64,000 nucleotides of DNA from positions 186,001-250,000 of the forward strand of contig NZ_JAVFVV010000007.1 of assembly GCF_030929505.1 (NCBI RefSeq), in the 5' to 3' direction. Both the position numbers and the translations under genes were made by a program. The notes beneath the pieces were generated by a model. The model saw only the letters and a program-made list of their open reading frames with translations. It was not told the origin of the DNA and did not search any database. The stretch's first letter is position 1, and each line of letters begins with the position of its first letter. Shown here piece by piece: positions 42,630 to 51,970 of this stretch. Source of the DNA: Mesorhizobium sp. LHD-90. Lineage in GTDB: Bacteria > Pseudomonadota > Alphaproteobacteria > Rhizobiales > Rhizobiaceae.

Positions 42630-44225
42630 ATGATAAGGAAACTGACTTTCGCGGCCGCGCTTCTGGCTGCTACCGCGCTGACGGGAGCGGCGCACGCGAA
42701 GACGTTCGTCTTCTGCTCGGAAGCCTCGCCGGAAGGGTTCGATCCGGGAATCTATACCGCGGGCACCACCTTCGATGCGGCGGCGCACACCGTCTACAAC
42801 GGCCTTCTGCAGTTCAAGCCGGGAACCACCGAGCCGGTCGCCGCACTCGCCGAAAGCTGGACGATCTCCGACGACGGCCTGCAGTACACGTTCAAGCTTC
42901 GCCCCGGCGTGAAGTTCCAGACGACCGAATTCTTCACCCCGACCCGGGAATTGAACGCCGACGACGTGATCTTCTCGTTCGAGCGCCAGTGGAAGGCCGA
43001 AAATCCCTGGAATAAGTATGTCGAGGGCGCCTCCTGGGAGTATTTCGCCGGCATGGGCATGGGCGAACTGCTCGACAAGGTCGAGAAGGTCGACGACCTG
43101 ACGGTGAAATTCACGCTGAAGCGCAAGGAAGCGCCGTTCCTGGCGAACGTCGCCATGCCCTTCGCCTACATCATGTCGAAGGAATATGCCGACAAGCTGC
43201 AGGCCGACGGCAAGATGAACCAGATGAACCAGCAGCCGCTCGGCACCGGTCCGTTCCAGTTTGTCGCCTACCAGCAGGACGCGGTGATCCGCTACAAGGC
43301 CAATCCGGACTATTGGGGCGGCAAGCAGAAGATCGACGACCTGGTCTTCGCCATCACCACCGACGCCTCGGTGCGCTACCAGAAGCTGAAGGCCGGCGAA
43401 TGCCACCTGATGCCCTATCCGAATCCGGCCGACGTTGCCACGATGAAGACTGACCCGAACCTGAAGGTCGCCGAGCAGGAAGGCCTGAACGTCGCCTACC
43501 TCGCCTACAACACGACGCAGGCGCCGTTCGACAAGGTCGAGGTGCGCAAGGCGCTCAACATGGCAATCAACAAGCAGGCGATCGTGGACGGCGTCTTCCA
43601 GGGCCTGGCGACCGCCGCCAAGAACCCGATCCCGCCGACCATGTGGTCCTACAACAACGCCGTCGAGGACGACAAATACGATCCGGAAGCGGCCAAGAAG
43701 ATGTTGGCCGATGCCGGCGTCAAGGACCTGTCGATGAAGGTCTGGGCGATGCCCGTGTCGCGTCCCTACATGGTCAACGCGCGCCGCGCCGCCGAGCTGA
43801 TCCAGGCCGATCTCGACAAGGTCGGCGTCAAGGCCGAGATCGTCTCCTACGAATGGGCCGAATATCTCGACAAGTCGAAGGCGAAGGACCGCGACGGCGC
43901 CGTCATCCTCGGCTGGACCGGCGACAATGGCGACCCGGACAACTTCCTCGACACGCTGCTCGGCTGCGACGCCGTCGGCGGCAACAACCGCGCGCAGTGG
44001 TGCAACAAGGAGTTCGACGATCTGGTCACCAAGGCCAAGGAGGCGAGCAGCCAGGAAGAGCGCACCAAGCTCTACGAAGAGGCGCAGGTGATCTTCAAGA
44101 AGGAAGCGCCGTGGAACACGCTCGACCACTCGCTCTCCGTCGTTCCGATGCGCAAGGGCGTCGAGGGCTTCACCCAGAGCCCGCTCGGCGACTTCAAGTT
44201 TGACGGCGTCGACATTGTGGAATAA
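42630..44225 (+). CDS. Peptide/opine-type ABC transporter substrate-binding protein (DppA-like)
   Basis: A 531-residue periplasmic binding protein of family SBP_bac_5. A Sec signal peptide (cleavage after GAAHA, about residue 24) is followed by FCSEASPEGFDPGIYTAGTTFDAAAHTVYNGLLQF and the family signature region ALAESWTISDDGLQYTFKLRPGVKFQ. A pair of Cys residues (LGCDAVGGNNRAQWCNKEFD) may form the disulfide known in DppA. GGGAG precedes the ATG. It is the first gene of a five-gene importer; dipeptides are the likely ligands, but nickel, opines or other small peptides are possible. An intrinsic terminator follows. Confidence 0.93.
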   Translation: MIRKLTFAAALLAATALTGAAHAKTFVFCSEASPEGFDPGIYTAGTTFDAAAHTVYNGLLQFKPGTTEPVAALAESWTISDDGLQYTFKLRPGVKFQTTEFFTPTRELNADDVIFSFERQWKAENPWNKYVEGASWEYFAGMGMGELLDKVEKVDDLTVKFTLKRKEAPFLANVAMPFAYIMSKEYADKLQADGKMNQMNQQPLGTGPFQFVAYQQDAVIRYKANPDYWGGKQKIDDLVFAITTDASVRYQKLKAGECHLMPYPNPADVATMKTDPNLKVAEQEGLNVAYLAYNTTQAPFDKVEVRKALNMAINKQAIVDGVFQGLATAAKNPIPPTMWSYNNAVEDDKYDPEAAKKMLADAGVKDLSMKVWAMPVSRPYMVNARRAAELIQADLDKVGVKAEIVSYEWAEYLDKSKAKDRDGAVILGWTGDNGDPDNFLDTLLGCDAVGGNNRAQWCNKEFDDLVTKAKEASSQEERTKLYEEAQVIFKKEAPWNTLDHSLSVVPMRKGVEGFTQSPLGDFKFDGVDIVE

Positions 44226-44246
44226 CGCCGTATAGGCCACGATAGC

Positions 44247-44276
44247 GGGGCGCTCGTAACGCGGGCGCCCCTTTTT
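44247..44276 (+). terminator. Intrinsic terminator between binding protein and permease genes
   Basis: GGGGCGC pairs with GCGCCCC across an 11-base loop and is followed at once by five T residues. It lies 22 bases past the binding-protein stop and about 50 bases before the first permease. It probably terminates most transcripts so that the binding protein is made in excess over the membrane components. Confidence 0.82.
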
Positions 44277-44329
44277 CTTATCCGCAATAAGGCAGCCGGC
44301 GCAGACCGGCGCCACGGCGGGAGACATAG

Positions 44330-45334
44330 ATGTTCCGATTTTTGGTTGGCCGGCTGCTGATCCTGATACCGACATTCATCGGTGTCTCGCTGCTGGCGTT
44401 CTTTCCGATCCGGCTTCTGGCCGGCGATCCGGTCGCGCTGCTCTCGGGCGAGCGCGTGATGTCGCCGGAACGCCATGCCGAGATCTCGCACCAGCTCGGC
44501 CTCGACCGGCCCTACATCGTACAATACTTGGATTATCTCTGGAAAATCCTGCACGGCGATTTCGGCGTGTCGATTTCCCAGAAGCAGCCGGTTCTCGACC
44601 AGTTCTTCCAGCTCTTTCCCGCCACGCTCGAACTGTCGCTCTGCGCCATCATCTTCGCCATAATCATCGGCATTCCGGCCGGCATCCTCGCCGCCGTCAA
44701 GCGAGGGTCGTTCCTCGATCAACTCGTCATGGGCACGGCGCTGATCGGCTTTTCCATGCCGATCTTCTGGTGGGGCCTGCTGCTGATCATCCTGTTCTCC
44801 GGCATATTGCAATGGACGCCGGTGTCGGGCCGCATCTCGCTGATGTATTTCTTCCCCTCGGTCACCGGCCTGATGCTGGTCGACTCGCTGCTGTCGGGAG
44901 AGCCCGGCGCCTTCAAATCCGCGGTCAGCCATTTGATCCTGCCGACCATCGTGCTCGGCACCATCCCGCTCGCCATCATCGCGCGGCAGACGCGCTCGGC
45001 CATGCTGGAGGTGCTGTCGGAGGATTATGTCCGCACCGCGCGCGCTAAGGGCCTGTCCACCTTCCGGGTCGTCGGCGTCCATGCGCTGCGCAACGCGCTG
45101 ATCCCGGTGGTGACGACCATCGGCCTGCAGGTCGGCGTCATGCTGGCCGGCGCCATCCTGACGGAATCGATCTTCTCTTGGCCCGGCGTCGGCAAGTGGA
45201 TGGTCGATTCGGTGTCGCGCCGCGACTATCCCGTCATCCAGGGCGGCCTGCTGATCATCGCCGGCCTTGTCATGGTGGTGAACCTGATCGTCGACCTGCT
45301 CTACGGTCTCATCAACCCGCGCATCAGGCACTGA
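44330..45334 (+). CDS. Peptide ABC transporter permease (DppB-like)
   Basis: A 334-residue membrane protein with the family start MFRFLVGRLLILIPTFIGVSLLAFFPIRLLAGDP, about six membrane spans and the ATPase-contact loop VLSEDYVRTARAKGLSTFRVVGVHALRNALIPV. The C-terminal VVNLIVDLLYGLINPRIRH is diagnostic of DppB/OppB permeases. GGGAGA precedes the ATG. It partners the DppC-like permease 10 bases downstream. Confidence 0.95.
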   Translation: MFRFLVGRLLILIPTFIGVSLLAFFPIRLLAGDPVALLSGERVMSPERHAEISHQLGLDRPYIVQYLDYLWKILHGDFGVSISQKQPVLDQFFQLFPATLELSLCAIIFAIIIGIPAGILAAVKRGSFLDQLVMGTALIGFSMPIFWWGLLLIILFSGILQWTPVSGRISLMYFFPSVTGLMLVDSLLSGEPGAFKSAVSHLILPTIVLGTIPLAIIARQTRSAMLEVLSEDYVRTARAKGLSTFRVVGVHALRNALIPVVTTIGLQVGVMLAGAILTESIFSWPGVGKWMVDSVSRRDYPVIQGGLLIIAGLVMVVNLIVDLLYGLINPRIRH

Positions 45335-45344
45335 GGAGAAGACC

Positions 45345-46262
45345 ATGGCAGACGCAGCCTCCCCCGTGCCCGCCGCCGCGATCAACACCGACCCGTCGCG
45401 CCGCGCCCGGCTCGCCGAGTTCTGGTACTATTTCTCGGAGAACCGCGGCGCCGTCGCCGGCCTGTGCTTTTTCATCTTCCTCGTTCTCCTGGCGATCTTC
45501 GCGCCGTTCATCGCGCCGCACGCGCCGCAGGAGCAGTATCGCGACGCGGTGCTGGTGCCGCCCTTCTGGCAGGAGGGCGGGCGCACCGCCTTCCTGCTCG
45601 GCACCGACCAGGTCGGCCGCGACCTGCTCTCGCGCCTTATCTACGGCACCCGCTATTCGCTGTTCATCGGCGTCATCGTCACCTTTATCGCTCTGACGGG
45701 AGGCATATTGCTCGGCGTGATTGCCGGCTATTTCCGTGGCTGGGTCGACACGCTGATCATGCGCGTCATGGACGTGATCCTGGCCTTCCCGTCGCTGCTG
45801 CTGGCGCTAGTCCTGGTGGCCATTCTCGGGCCGGGCCTGACCAATGCGATGATCTCGGTGGCCGTGGTCTATCAGCCGCATTTCGTGCGCCTGACCCGCG
45901 CCGCCGTGATGGCCGAGAAATCGCGCGACTATGTTGTCGCCGCGAAGGTCGCCGGGGCGGGGCCGCTCCGGCTGATGTTCAAGACCATCCTGCCCAACTG
46001 CATGGCGCCGCTGATCGTGCAGGCGACGCTGTCCTTCTCCAACGCCATCCTCGATGCGGCAGCCCTCGGCTTCCTGGGCATGGGCGCGCAGCCGCCGACG
46101 CCCGAATGGGGCACCATGCTTGCCGAGGCGCGCGAGTTCATCCTGCGCGCCTGGTGGGTGGTGACGCTGCCGGGCCTGGCCATCCTGGTCACGGTTCTCG
46201 CCATCAACCTGATGGGCGATGGCCTGCGCGACGCGCTCGACCCGAAGCTGAAGCGGAGCTGA
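45345..46262 (+). CDS. Peptide ABC transporter permease (DppC-like)
   Basis: A 305-residue permease: an N-terminal cytoplasmic tail, a first membrane span (GAVAGLCFFIFLVLLAIFAPFIAPHAPQEQY), the periplasmic FLLGTDQVGRDLLSRLIYGTRYSLFIGV motif of DppC/OppC proteins and the EAA-like loop AEKSRDYVVAAKVAGAGPLRLMFKTILPN. The C-terminus LAINLMGDGLRDALDPKLKRS is typical. GAGGAGA precedes the ATG. It completes the channel with the DppB-like protein. Confidence 0.95.
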   Translation: MADAASPVPAAAINTDPSRRARLAEFWYYFSENRGAVAGLCFFIFLVLLAIFAPFIAPHAPQEQYRDAVLVPPFWQEGGRTAFLLGTDQVGRDLLSRLIYGTRYSLFIGVIVTFIALTGGILLGVIAGYFRGWVDTLIMRVMDVILAFPSLLLALVLVAILGPGLTNAMISVAVVYQPHFVRLTRAAVMAEKSRDYVVAAKVAGAGPLRLMFKTILPNCMAPLIVQATLSFSNAILDAAALGFLGMGAQPPTPEWGTMLAEAREFILRAWWVVTLPGLAILVTVLAINLMGDGLRDALDPKLKRS

Positions 46263-46271
46263 GGCACGCTC

Positions 46272-46763
46272 TCAATGGAGCTCGATCGTAACCACTTCGC
46301 GCACGTTGCGGGCGCCGCGCCTGTCGCCCGGCACGATGATGCGCAGGCCGTCCTCGAACGGCTTGCCGTCGACCTCGGTGGCGACCATCATCGCGGTATT
46401 GCCGAAATCCGGATGGATCTCGCCGACCGAAAAGGCGATGCGGTAGCCGTCGCGGCCGGTGACCACAAACGTCCTGGCGAGCTCTTCGTTATGTCCGATC
46501 CCATCGAACGCCTTGTTGGCCTTGAGCACCTCCCAGAACAGCACGCCCTTGTAGTGGCCGCTGGAAGGACCTTTCGAGGTCTGGAAGCTGACATCCTTCT
46601 CGACCGCCGGCAGCTTCGACAGATTCTCCGGATTGATCAGGACCGGCGCCGGGCCGATGCCAATGAGTTCGACCGTGTCGATCTTGGCCGCCGCGTCCTG
46701 CGCCCGCGCGAGTGGAGCGAACGCAATCATGGCCGCGATGAGCAGGAAACGAAGCATCGTCAT
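46272..46763 (-). CDS. Exported molybdopterin-oxidoreductase-like (sulfite oxidase fold) small protein
   Basis: 163 residues with a signal peptide (MLRFLLIAAMIAFAPLARAQDA) and a single domain resembling a trimmed oxidoreductase molybdopterin-binding domain: FQTSKGPSSGHYKGVLFWEVLKANKAF, FVVTGRDGYRIAFSVGEIHPDFGN and GLRIIVPGDRRGARNVREVVTIEL. The fragment lacks the Cys that binds molybdenum in the full enzyme, so it is probably not catalytic on its own and may bind another ligand. GAGGAAA lies before the ATG. It is inserted antisense between the permease and ATPase genes of the peptide importer, 9 bases from the permease stop. Confidence 0.75.
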   Translation of the reverse strand: MTMLRFLLIAAMIAFAPLARAQDAAAKIDTVELIGIGPAPVLINPENLSKLPAVEKDVSFQTSKGPSSGHYKGVLFWEVLKANKAFDGIGHNEELARTFVVTGRDGYRIAFSVGEIHPDFGNTAMMVATEVDGKPFEDGLRIIVPGDRRGARNVREVVTIELH

Positions 46764-46912
46764 AGGGAATTTCCTCGTTATGTCCGACCGGATAGTACGA
46801 TTCGGGCAGGCCGGCGGCAATCGCCTATCGACCTGCCGATAGGGATAGGGCCGCTATTTCACGGATTGGCGGCTCTGCCGAGTTTTCAAGTCTCGAACGA
46901 CCAGGTGCAAAA

Positions 46913-47764
46913 ATGCCTCTGCTAGAAATCGAAAACCTGGTCGTCGAATTCCAGACGGCGTCCGGCATGTTCCGCGCGGTCGATGGCGTGTCGCTGGCCG
47001 TCAGCGAGCGCGAGGTGCTGGCGATCGTCGGCGAATCCGGGTCGGGCAAGTCGGTGTCGATGCTGGCGGTGATGGGCCTGCTGCCCTGGACCGCCAAGGT
47101 GACTGCTGACAAGATGACCTTCGGCGGCCGCGATCTTCTTTCGCTCACACCTTCCGACAGGCGAAAAATGGTCGGCAAGGACATGGCGATGATCTTCCAG
47201 GAGCCGATGGCAAGCCTCAACCCCTGCTTCACCGTCGGCTTCCAGATCGAGGAGGTGCTCAAGGTCCACATGGGCCTCGACCGCAAGGCGCGCCGGGCGC
47301 GGGCCATCGAACTCTTGAAGCTGGTCGGCATCCCGCAGCCGGAGGAGCGCCTCAACTCCTTCCCGCACCAGATGTCGGGCGGCCAGTGCCAGCGCGTGAT
47401 GATCGCCATCGCGCTCGCCTGCAATCCGAAGCTGCTGATCGCCGACGAGCCAACCACGGCGCTTGACGTCACGATCCAGAAACAAATCCTCGACCTACTG
47501 ATGCGGCTGCAGGCCGAACACGGCATGGCGCTGATCATGATCACCCACAATATGGGCGTGGTCGCCGAAACGGCCGACCGCGTCATCGTCCAGTACAAGG
47601 GTCGTAAGATGGAGGAGGCCGACGTGCTTTCCCTGTTCGAGAACCCCAAAAGCAACTACACGAGGGCGCTGCTGTCGGCGCTGCCGGAGAACGCCACCGG
47701 CGACCGGCTGCCGACGATCGGCGAATTCATGACCGACGGCGGATTCAGGAGCGCAGCGCAATGA
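46913..47764 (+). CDS. Peptide ABC transporter ATP-binding protein (DppD-like)
   Basis: A 283-residue ATPase with Walker [11 protein letters not shown], signature [15 protein letters not shown], Walker [17 protein letters not shown] and switch His in [18 protein letters not shown]. The C-terminal oligopeptide-transporter extension ([16 protein letters not shown]) is present, although the Cys-rich cluster motif seen in some DppD proteins is absent. It ends in an ATGA overlap with the next ATPase gene. Although separated from the permeases by an antisense gene, it should energise the same importer. Confidence 0.93.
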   Translation: MPLLEIENLVVEFQTASGMFRAVDGVSLAVSEREVLAIVGESGSGKSVSMLAVMGLLPWTAKVTADKMTFGGRDLLSLTPSDRRKMVGKDMAMIFQEPMASLNPCFTVGFQIEEVLKVHMGLDRKARRARAIELLKLVGIPQPEERLNSFPHQMSGGQCQRVMIAIALACNPKLLIADEPTTALDVTIQKQILDLLMRLQAEHGMALIMITHNMGVVAETADRVIVQYKGRKMEEADVLSLFENPKSNYTRALLSALPENATGDRLPTIGEFMTDGGFRSAAQ

Positions 47765-48591
47765 CCGGCCCCATTCTGGAAGGCAGGAACATCGTCCGCG
47801 ACTACCATATGCGCGGCGGCATATTCGGCAAGGCGCGCACCGTCCACGCGGTCAAGGGTGTCAGCTTCAAGGTCGACAAGGGCAAGACACTGGCGATCGT
47901 CGGCGAAAGCGGCTGCGGGAAGTCGACGCTTGCCCGCATCATTACACTGATCGACCAGGCGACCGCCGGCGACCTGATCATCGAAGGCAACAAGGTCGAT
48001 ATTGCCAAGGGCAGCCTGACGCCGGAGATGCGCCGCAAGGTGCAGATCATCTTCCAGAATCCTTACGGCTCGCTCAACCCGCGCCAGAAGATTGGCGACG
48101 TGCTCGGCGAGCCGCTGGTGATCAACACCGACAAGAGCGCCGAGGAACGACGCGACCTCGCCATGAAGATGCTGAAAAAAGTCGGGCTGGGGCACGAGCA
48201 CTACAACCGATATCCGCACATGTTCTCCGGCGGCCAGCGCCAGCGCATCGCGATTGCCCGCGCGTTGATGCTCAATCCAAGCCTGCTGGTGCTCGACGAG
48301 CCGGTCTCGGCGCTCGACCTGTCCGTGCAGGCGCAGGTGCTGAACCTTCTGGCTGACCTGCAGGACGAGTTCCAACTGACCTATGTCTTCATCAGCCACG
48401 ACCTGTCCGTGGTGCGATACATCGCCGACGACGTTATGGTGATGTATTTCGGCGAGGCCGTGGAGTACGGCAGCCGCGACTCCGTCTTCTCCGATCCCCA
48501 GCACAGCTACACCAGGACGCTGTTCGCGGCGACACCGCGCGCCGACGTCGACAGCATCAAGGCGAGGCTGGCGCGCAAGACGGCCGCATAG
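47761..48591 (+). CDS. Peptide ABC transporter ATP-binding protein (DppF-like)
   Basis: A 276-residue ATPase with Walker A GESGCGKSTLAR, the QIIFQNPYGSLNPRQ Q-loop typical of OppF/DppF, signature FSGGQRQRIAIARAL, Walker B LLVLDEPVSALDLSVQ and switch His in FISHDLSVVRYIADDV. The start overlaps the DppD-like stop by four bases. It is the final gene of the importer. The C-terminal AARKT-type basic tail is normal. Confidence 0.94.
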   Translation: MTGPILEGRNIVRDYHMRGGIFGKARTVHAVKGVSFKVDKGKTLAIVGESGCGKSTLARIITLIDQATAGDLIIEGNKVDIAKGSLTPEMRRKVQIIFQNPYGSLNPRQKIGDVLGEPLVINTDKSAEERRDLAMKMLKKVGLGHEHYNRYPHMFSGGQRQRIAIARALMLNPSLLVLDEPVSALDLSVQAQVLNLLADLQDEFQLTYVFISHDLSVVRYIADDVMVMYFGEAVEYGSRDSVFSDPQHSYTRTLFAATPRADVDSIKARLARKTAA

Positions 48592-48789
48592 CGTGGCGCA
48601 GATATGCCGCCGCGGCCGCGAGGACGGCCGGGCGATGCAACCGTTCACATTTTCGGGAGCAGTCCGGCTTTGAGTTCGAAGACTCAGCTCCAACGGCCTG
48701 TATTGGCTTGATGACTGGTATTTTACCCTATTTACAGCCTCTTCACGGCGGCAATTGACCTTTCCGCGGCTTGCTGCCAATGGATTGCA

Positions 48790-49809
48790 GTGCGTTTCCA
48801 GCGCAATCTGGGGTGGCGTCGCATGGTGCGGGGTGAGGTATTGAGATCCGCCGGTGCCTGGGGCCTGTCAAATGGGCGGGGCGCGTTGCGCCCACCGGCC
48901 GCAATCCTCCGTTTCCGTCTCGTGGATAGCATTCGGGCGGTTCTTGTCCGCCTCGCCGCCCTGGCGCTGGTGGGGCTGCTCTTTGCGTCTTCTGCCCACG
49001 CGCAGAGCTGCGCCGATCTCCTCAGGATGGCGTCGCGCGGCGGCGGCGCGAGCAGCCCGGAGGCGGCGGCGCTGACCCGGCAACTCATCGCGCTTCAGGC
49101 GCTGGAGCGAAAACGCCAATGTTCTTCCAGGGCGAGGGGCGGCTTCTTCAACCCCTGCGCGGAACTCCAGGTAAAAAAGGCGGACGTCCAAAGGCGGCTT
49201 TCGAGAGCGAAAGGCGGCGGCGCGGCCGCGTTGCGCGCCCGGGCGGCGGCGATGGGCTGCGTCGTTGAGAGGCGCAAGGCGACGAGCGTGGCCGGGCGCT
49301 CGGGTCCGTCCGGACCCTATGTCGGAAGCAACGCCATGCTCTATTGCGTGCGGGTGGCCGACGGCTATTTCTTCCCGGTTCCGGGCGCCCAGTTCCTCGA
49401 TTCCGGCGACTACAAGGACACGGTCGATCAGTGCCGGTACATCTGCAAAGGCAGCGAGACGGCGGTCTACAGGTTGGACGACGGCGGGCTCGAGACGGAA
49501 GAGATGGTCTCGGTCGAGACCGGAAAACCCTACAAGGAACTGCCGACCGCCTTTGCCTACCGCGACAGCGCGAACTTTGAGGGGTGCGATTTCCCGAGCT
49601 ATTACCGCCGCGTCGAGGAAGCGCGGGCCCGCACGGTGACACCGCGGAACATGGAGAACGCCTTGATTCCGTTGCCGAAACAGCGGCCAGAAGACATGCC
49701 GCCGCTGATGGCGCTGACCGAGGAGAAGGCTCCTGCGCCGGCTCTTGCCAAGATGCCGACCGACAGGCCGGTGCGCGTCGTTGGCCCGAATTTCTTCCCC
49801 GAAGAATAG
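48790..49809 (+). CDS. DUF2865-like exported protein
   Basis: Up to 339 residues. A hydrophobic segment about 45 residues in (VRLAALALVGLLFASSAHAQ) is a signal peptide, so the true start may be the GTG at 48922 rather than the ATG at 48790 (an ATG at 48823 is also in frame). The mature protein has a Gln/Arg-rich helical region with paired Cys (residues about 73-160) and a domain resembling DUF2865: LYCVRVADGYFFPVPGAQF, then DQCRYICKGSETAVYRLDD. The usual CVRxCDGxxFP motif has lost its second Cys here (Val-Ala). DUF2865 proteins are Rhizobiales-specific, secreted and of unknown role. Confidence 0.75.
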   Translation: MRFQRNLGWRRMVRGEVLRSAGAWGLSNGRGALRPPAAILRFRLVDSIRAVLVRLAALALVGLLFASSAHAQSCADLLRMASRGGGASSPEAAALTRQLIALQALERKRQCSSRARGGFFNPCAELQVKKADVQRRLSRAKGGGAAALRARAAAMGCVVERRKATSVAGRSGPSGPYVGSNAMLYCVRVADGYFFPVPGAQFLDSGDYKDTVDQCRYICKGSETAVYRLDDGGLETEEMVSVETGKPYKELPTAFAYRDSANFEGCDFPSYYRRVEEARARTVTPRNMENALIPLPKQRPEDMPPLMALTEEKAPAPALAKMPTDRPVRVVGPNFFPEE

Positions 49810-50369
49810 GGCGTGACAGGCTTTCGGGCCGGGATGATTTTCCGCGCCGACGACCTCCGGACCTATGATGCAAGTCGCGTGAACATCGGAAGATTGAATT
49901 ATTACAATGGGTTGCCGTGAAGGGCGTTCGGAACTCTCGCCACCGGCTTCGCGCGCGACCGATTTTTGCGGGTCCGCGGCCGTCTTCGAGCATTTTGAGC
50001 TGACATACAGGCGCCTTTTCTTTCGCCAATCGATCCGTTTTGCGGCGATGGCGCGACGCCCCCCTCGGCGGTGCAAGACGGTGGGCGACGCTCTCAAACC
50101 ATTCGCAAAAAGCGTGTAGGCAAGGACCAGGCGAATTGGGCCAAGGTTACAATCGTTGAGTATCGCCGTATATGACGGATACGCAATCTGAACCTTGGAA
50201 GAGCTAAGAACCAACCGGTTGGTTGACAATCACCAGGCGTTGGCTAGGATCGTGATGCCGTTTGCGCCGGGCTCCATTCGATGTCCCAAACCACAGTCCG
50301 ACCCGTTGTCGTTTCGCTCCTGCGGGCTGGATTTGCGTTGCCGGCGAGCGCCGGTGGCGGGTACGCGCG
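49810..50369. other. Long intergenic region upstream of the GMC oxidoreductase operon
   Basis: 560 bases without a supported gene. A plus-strand frame at 49907-50119 encodes 70 Arg-rich residues unlike any family. The right part is regulatory: GTATC/GATAC arms flank 50161-50183, and the TetR-type palindrome follows at 50209-50224. The operon start codon at 50370 is preceded by only a weak ribosome-binding site, leaving a leader of more than 100 bases if transcription starts near the operator. Confidence 0.5.
50209..50224. promoter_or_regulatory. TetR-type operator, copy 1 (AACCAACCGGTTGGTT)
   Basis: A perfect 16-base palindrome, AACCAACCGGTTGGTT followed by GACA, lies 145 bases upstream of the GMC oxidoreductase gene. 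The identical 16-mer plus GACA recurs at 61482-61497, and a 12-base core recurs at 63711-63722. It is the likely binding site of the TetR protein at 60804-61499. Confidence 0.85.
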
Positions 50370-51959
50370 ATGAACGCCCACGACGTCATCATTGTCGGCG
50401 CGGGAGCGGCGGGCTGCGTGCTGGCAAACCGGCTGAGCGCCGATCCGGCCCGCAAGGTGCTGCTGCTTGAGGCCGGCCCGGCGGGTATGCCGGTCACGGC
50501 AAAGATGCCGGGCGCCTGGATAAGCCTGATCGACACCGAATATGACTGGAAATACCACACAGTGCCGCAGGCGCGCTGCTTCGGCCGCCGCATCGCCTGG
50601 CCGCGCGGCCGGCTGCTCGGCGGCTCGGGCTCGACCAACGCCATGGTCTATATGCGCGGCTCCCCGTCGGACTACGACCGCTGGCGTGGCAAAGGCTGCC
50701 TCGGCTGGGGTTTTGACGATTTGCTGCCGTGGTTTTGCAAGTCGGAGAACAATCCGCGCCTGGCCGGTTCGCCCATGCATGGCGACAGCGGCGAATTGCT
50801 GGTGGTCGACGTGCCGAACCACGATCCGGCGGAAAAATTGTGGGTCGAGGCGGCGAAGGAATACGGCCTGCCGTTCAATGACGACTTCAACAGCGGCGAC
50901 CAGTATGGCTGCGGCTTCTTCCAGGTGTTCATGAAGGACGGCGAGCGCTGCGGCCCGGCCACCGCCTTCCTCGATCCGGTGCTGTCGCGGCCGAACCTGA
51001 CGGTGGTCACTTCGGCGACGGCAACAAAAATCCTGATCGACAAGGGTAGGGCGCGCGGCATCGAATATTTGCATTTCGGCAAGGTCGAGACGGCTTTTGC
51101 CGACAGCGACGTGGTGCTGGCCGGGGGCACGGTGAACAGCCCGCATCTGCTGTTGCTGTCGGGCATCGGCCCGGCGGACGAACTGAAGACTTGCGACGTA
51201 GAGCCGGTCCACGACCTGCCCGGCGTCGGGCGCACGATGCAGGACCATCTGAATGTCGTCGTCACCTTCTCGACGCGGGAGAAATTCGGCATCGGCGGCA
51301 TCAGTGAGGCGGAATGGGTGGAGGCCACGCAGGAGTGGGGCGACCGGCGCAGCGGCGCGCTGGCCAACCCTTGGTCGACCAGCGGCGGCCAGGCGAAATC
51401 GCGGCCGGAGTTGGCCGAACCGGACCTGCAGATCTACGGCATCGCCACGCCGCATCGCGACCACGCGCGCTATCTTTCGACCGTGCCGGGAATCTCGATG
51501 TTCACCGTGCTGCAGCGGCCGAAGAGTGTTGGCACGCTGTCGCTGCGCTCCGCCGATCCGCTGATGCATCCGGCGATCGACCCAAAATACCTGTCCGATC
51601 CCGACGGCGACGATCTGGCTACTCTGGTCGATGCCGTAGCCTTGAGCCGCGGCATCGCGGCGACGAAAACCCTGTCGCGGCTGGGACTGGCCGAGATGTC
51701 TACATCGGCGGAGGCGCGAAGCCGCGATGAGATCGCGACGTTCGTCCGCGCCCAGTGCCAGTCTATCTACCATCCGACCAGCACTTGCCGGATGGGAGTG
51801 GACCACGAGGCCGTGGTCGATCCGGCCACGCTCAGGGTGCACGGGCTGGAGGGCTTGCGCGTCTGCGATGCTTCCGTGTTTCCTGACGTGGTCGCCAGCA
51901 ACATCATGGCGACGGTGATGATGATCGCCGAACGCGGCGCCGAGTACATGAAGAACTGA
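50370..51959 (+). CDS. GMC family FAD-dependent oxidoreductase (choline dehydrogenase-like)
   Basis: A 529-residue flavoprotein. The FAD-binding Rossmann motif is VIIVGAGAAGCVLANRLS (residues 6-23), followed by LLLEAGP. The GMC signature WPRGRLLGGSGSTNAMVYMRG is at about 78-98, and the active-site pair is His468 (YHPTSTCRMG) and Asn511 (VVASNIMAT). Such enzymes oxidise a primary alcohol to an aldehyde with FAD. It is the first gene of an operon with an amidase, an epimerase-like protein and a GNAT protein, and is preceded by a shared TetR operator. I infer it oxidises an alcohol group in the pathway substrate; choline itself is not indicated. Confidence 0.92.
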   Translation: MNAHDVIIVGAGAAGCVLANRLSADPARKVLLLEAGPAGMPVTAKMPGAWISLIDTEYDWKYHTVPQARCFGRRIAWPRGRLLGGSGSTNAMVYMRGSPSDYDRWRGKGCLGWGFDDLLPWFCKSENNPRLAGSPMHGDSGELLVVDVPNHDPAEKLWVEAAKEYGLPFNDDFNSGDQYGCGFFQVFMKDGERCGPATAFLDPVLSRPNLTVVTSATATKILIDKGRARGIEYLHFGKVETAFADSDVVLAGGTVNSPHLLLLSGIGPADELKTCDVEPVHDLPGVGRTMQDHLNVVVTFSTREKFGIGGISEAEWVEATQEWGDRRSGALANPWSTSGGQAKSRPELAEPDLQIYGIATPHRDHARYLSTVPGISMFTVLQRPKSVGTLSLRSADPLMHPAIDPKYLSDPDGDDLATLVDAVALSRGIAATKTLSRLGLAEMSTSAEARSRDEIATFVRAQCQSIYHPTSTCRMGVDHEAVVDPATLRVHGLEGLRVCDASVFPDVVASNIMATVMMIAERGAEYMKN

Positions 51960-51970
51960 GGGAGGAAGAA

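Noticed and set aside
49907-50119. A 70-codon plus-strand frame in the long gap before the GMC operon
   Set aside because: Arg-rich, no ribosome-binding site, no similarity; it ends about 90 bases before the operator.
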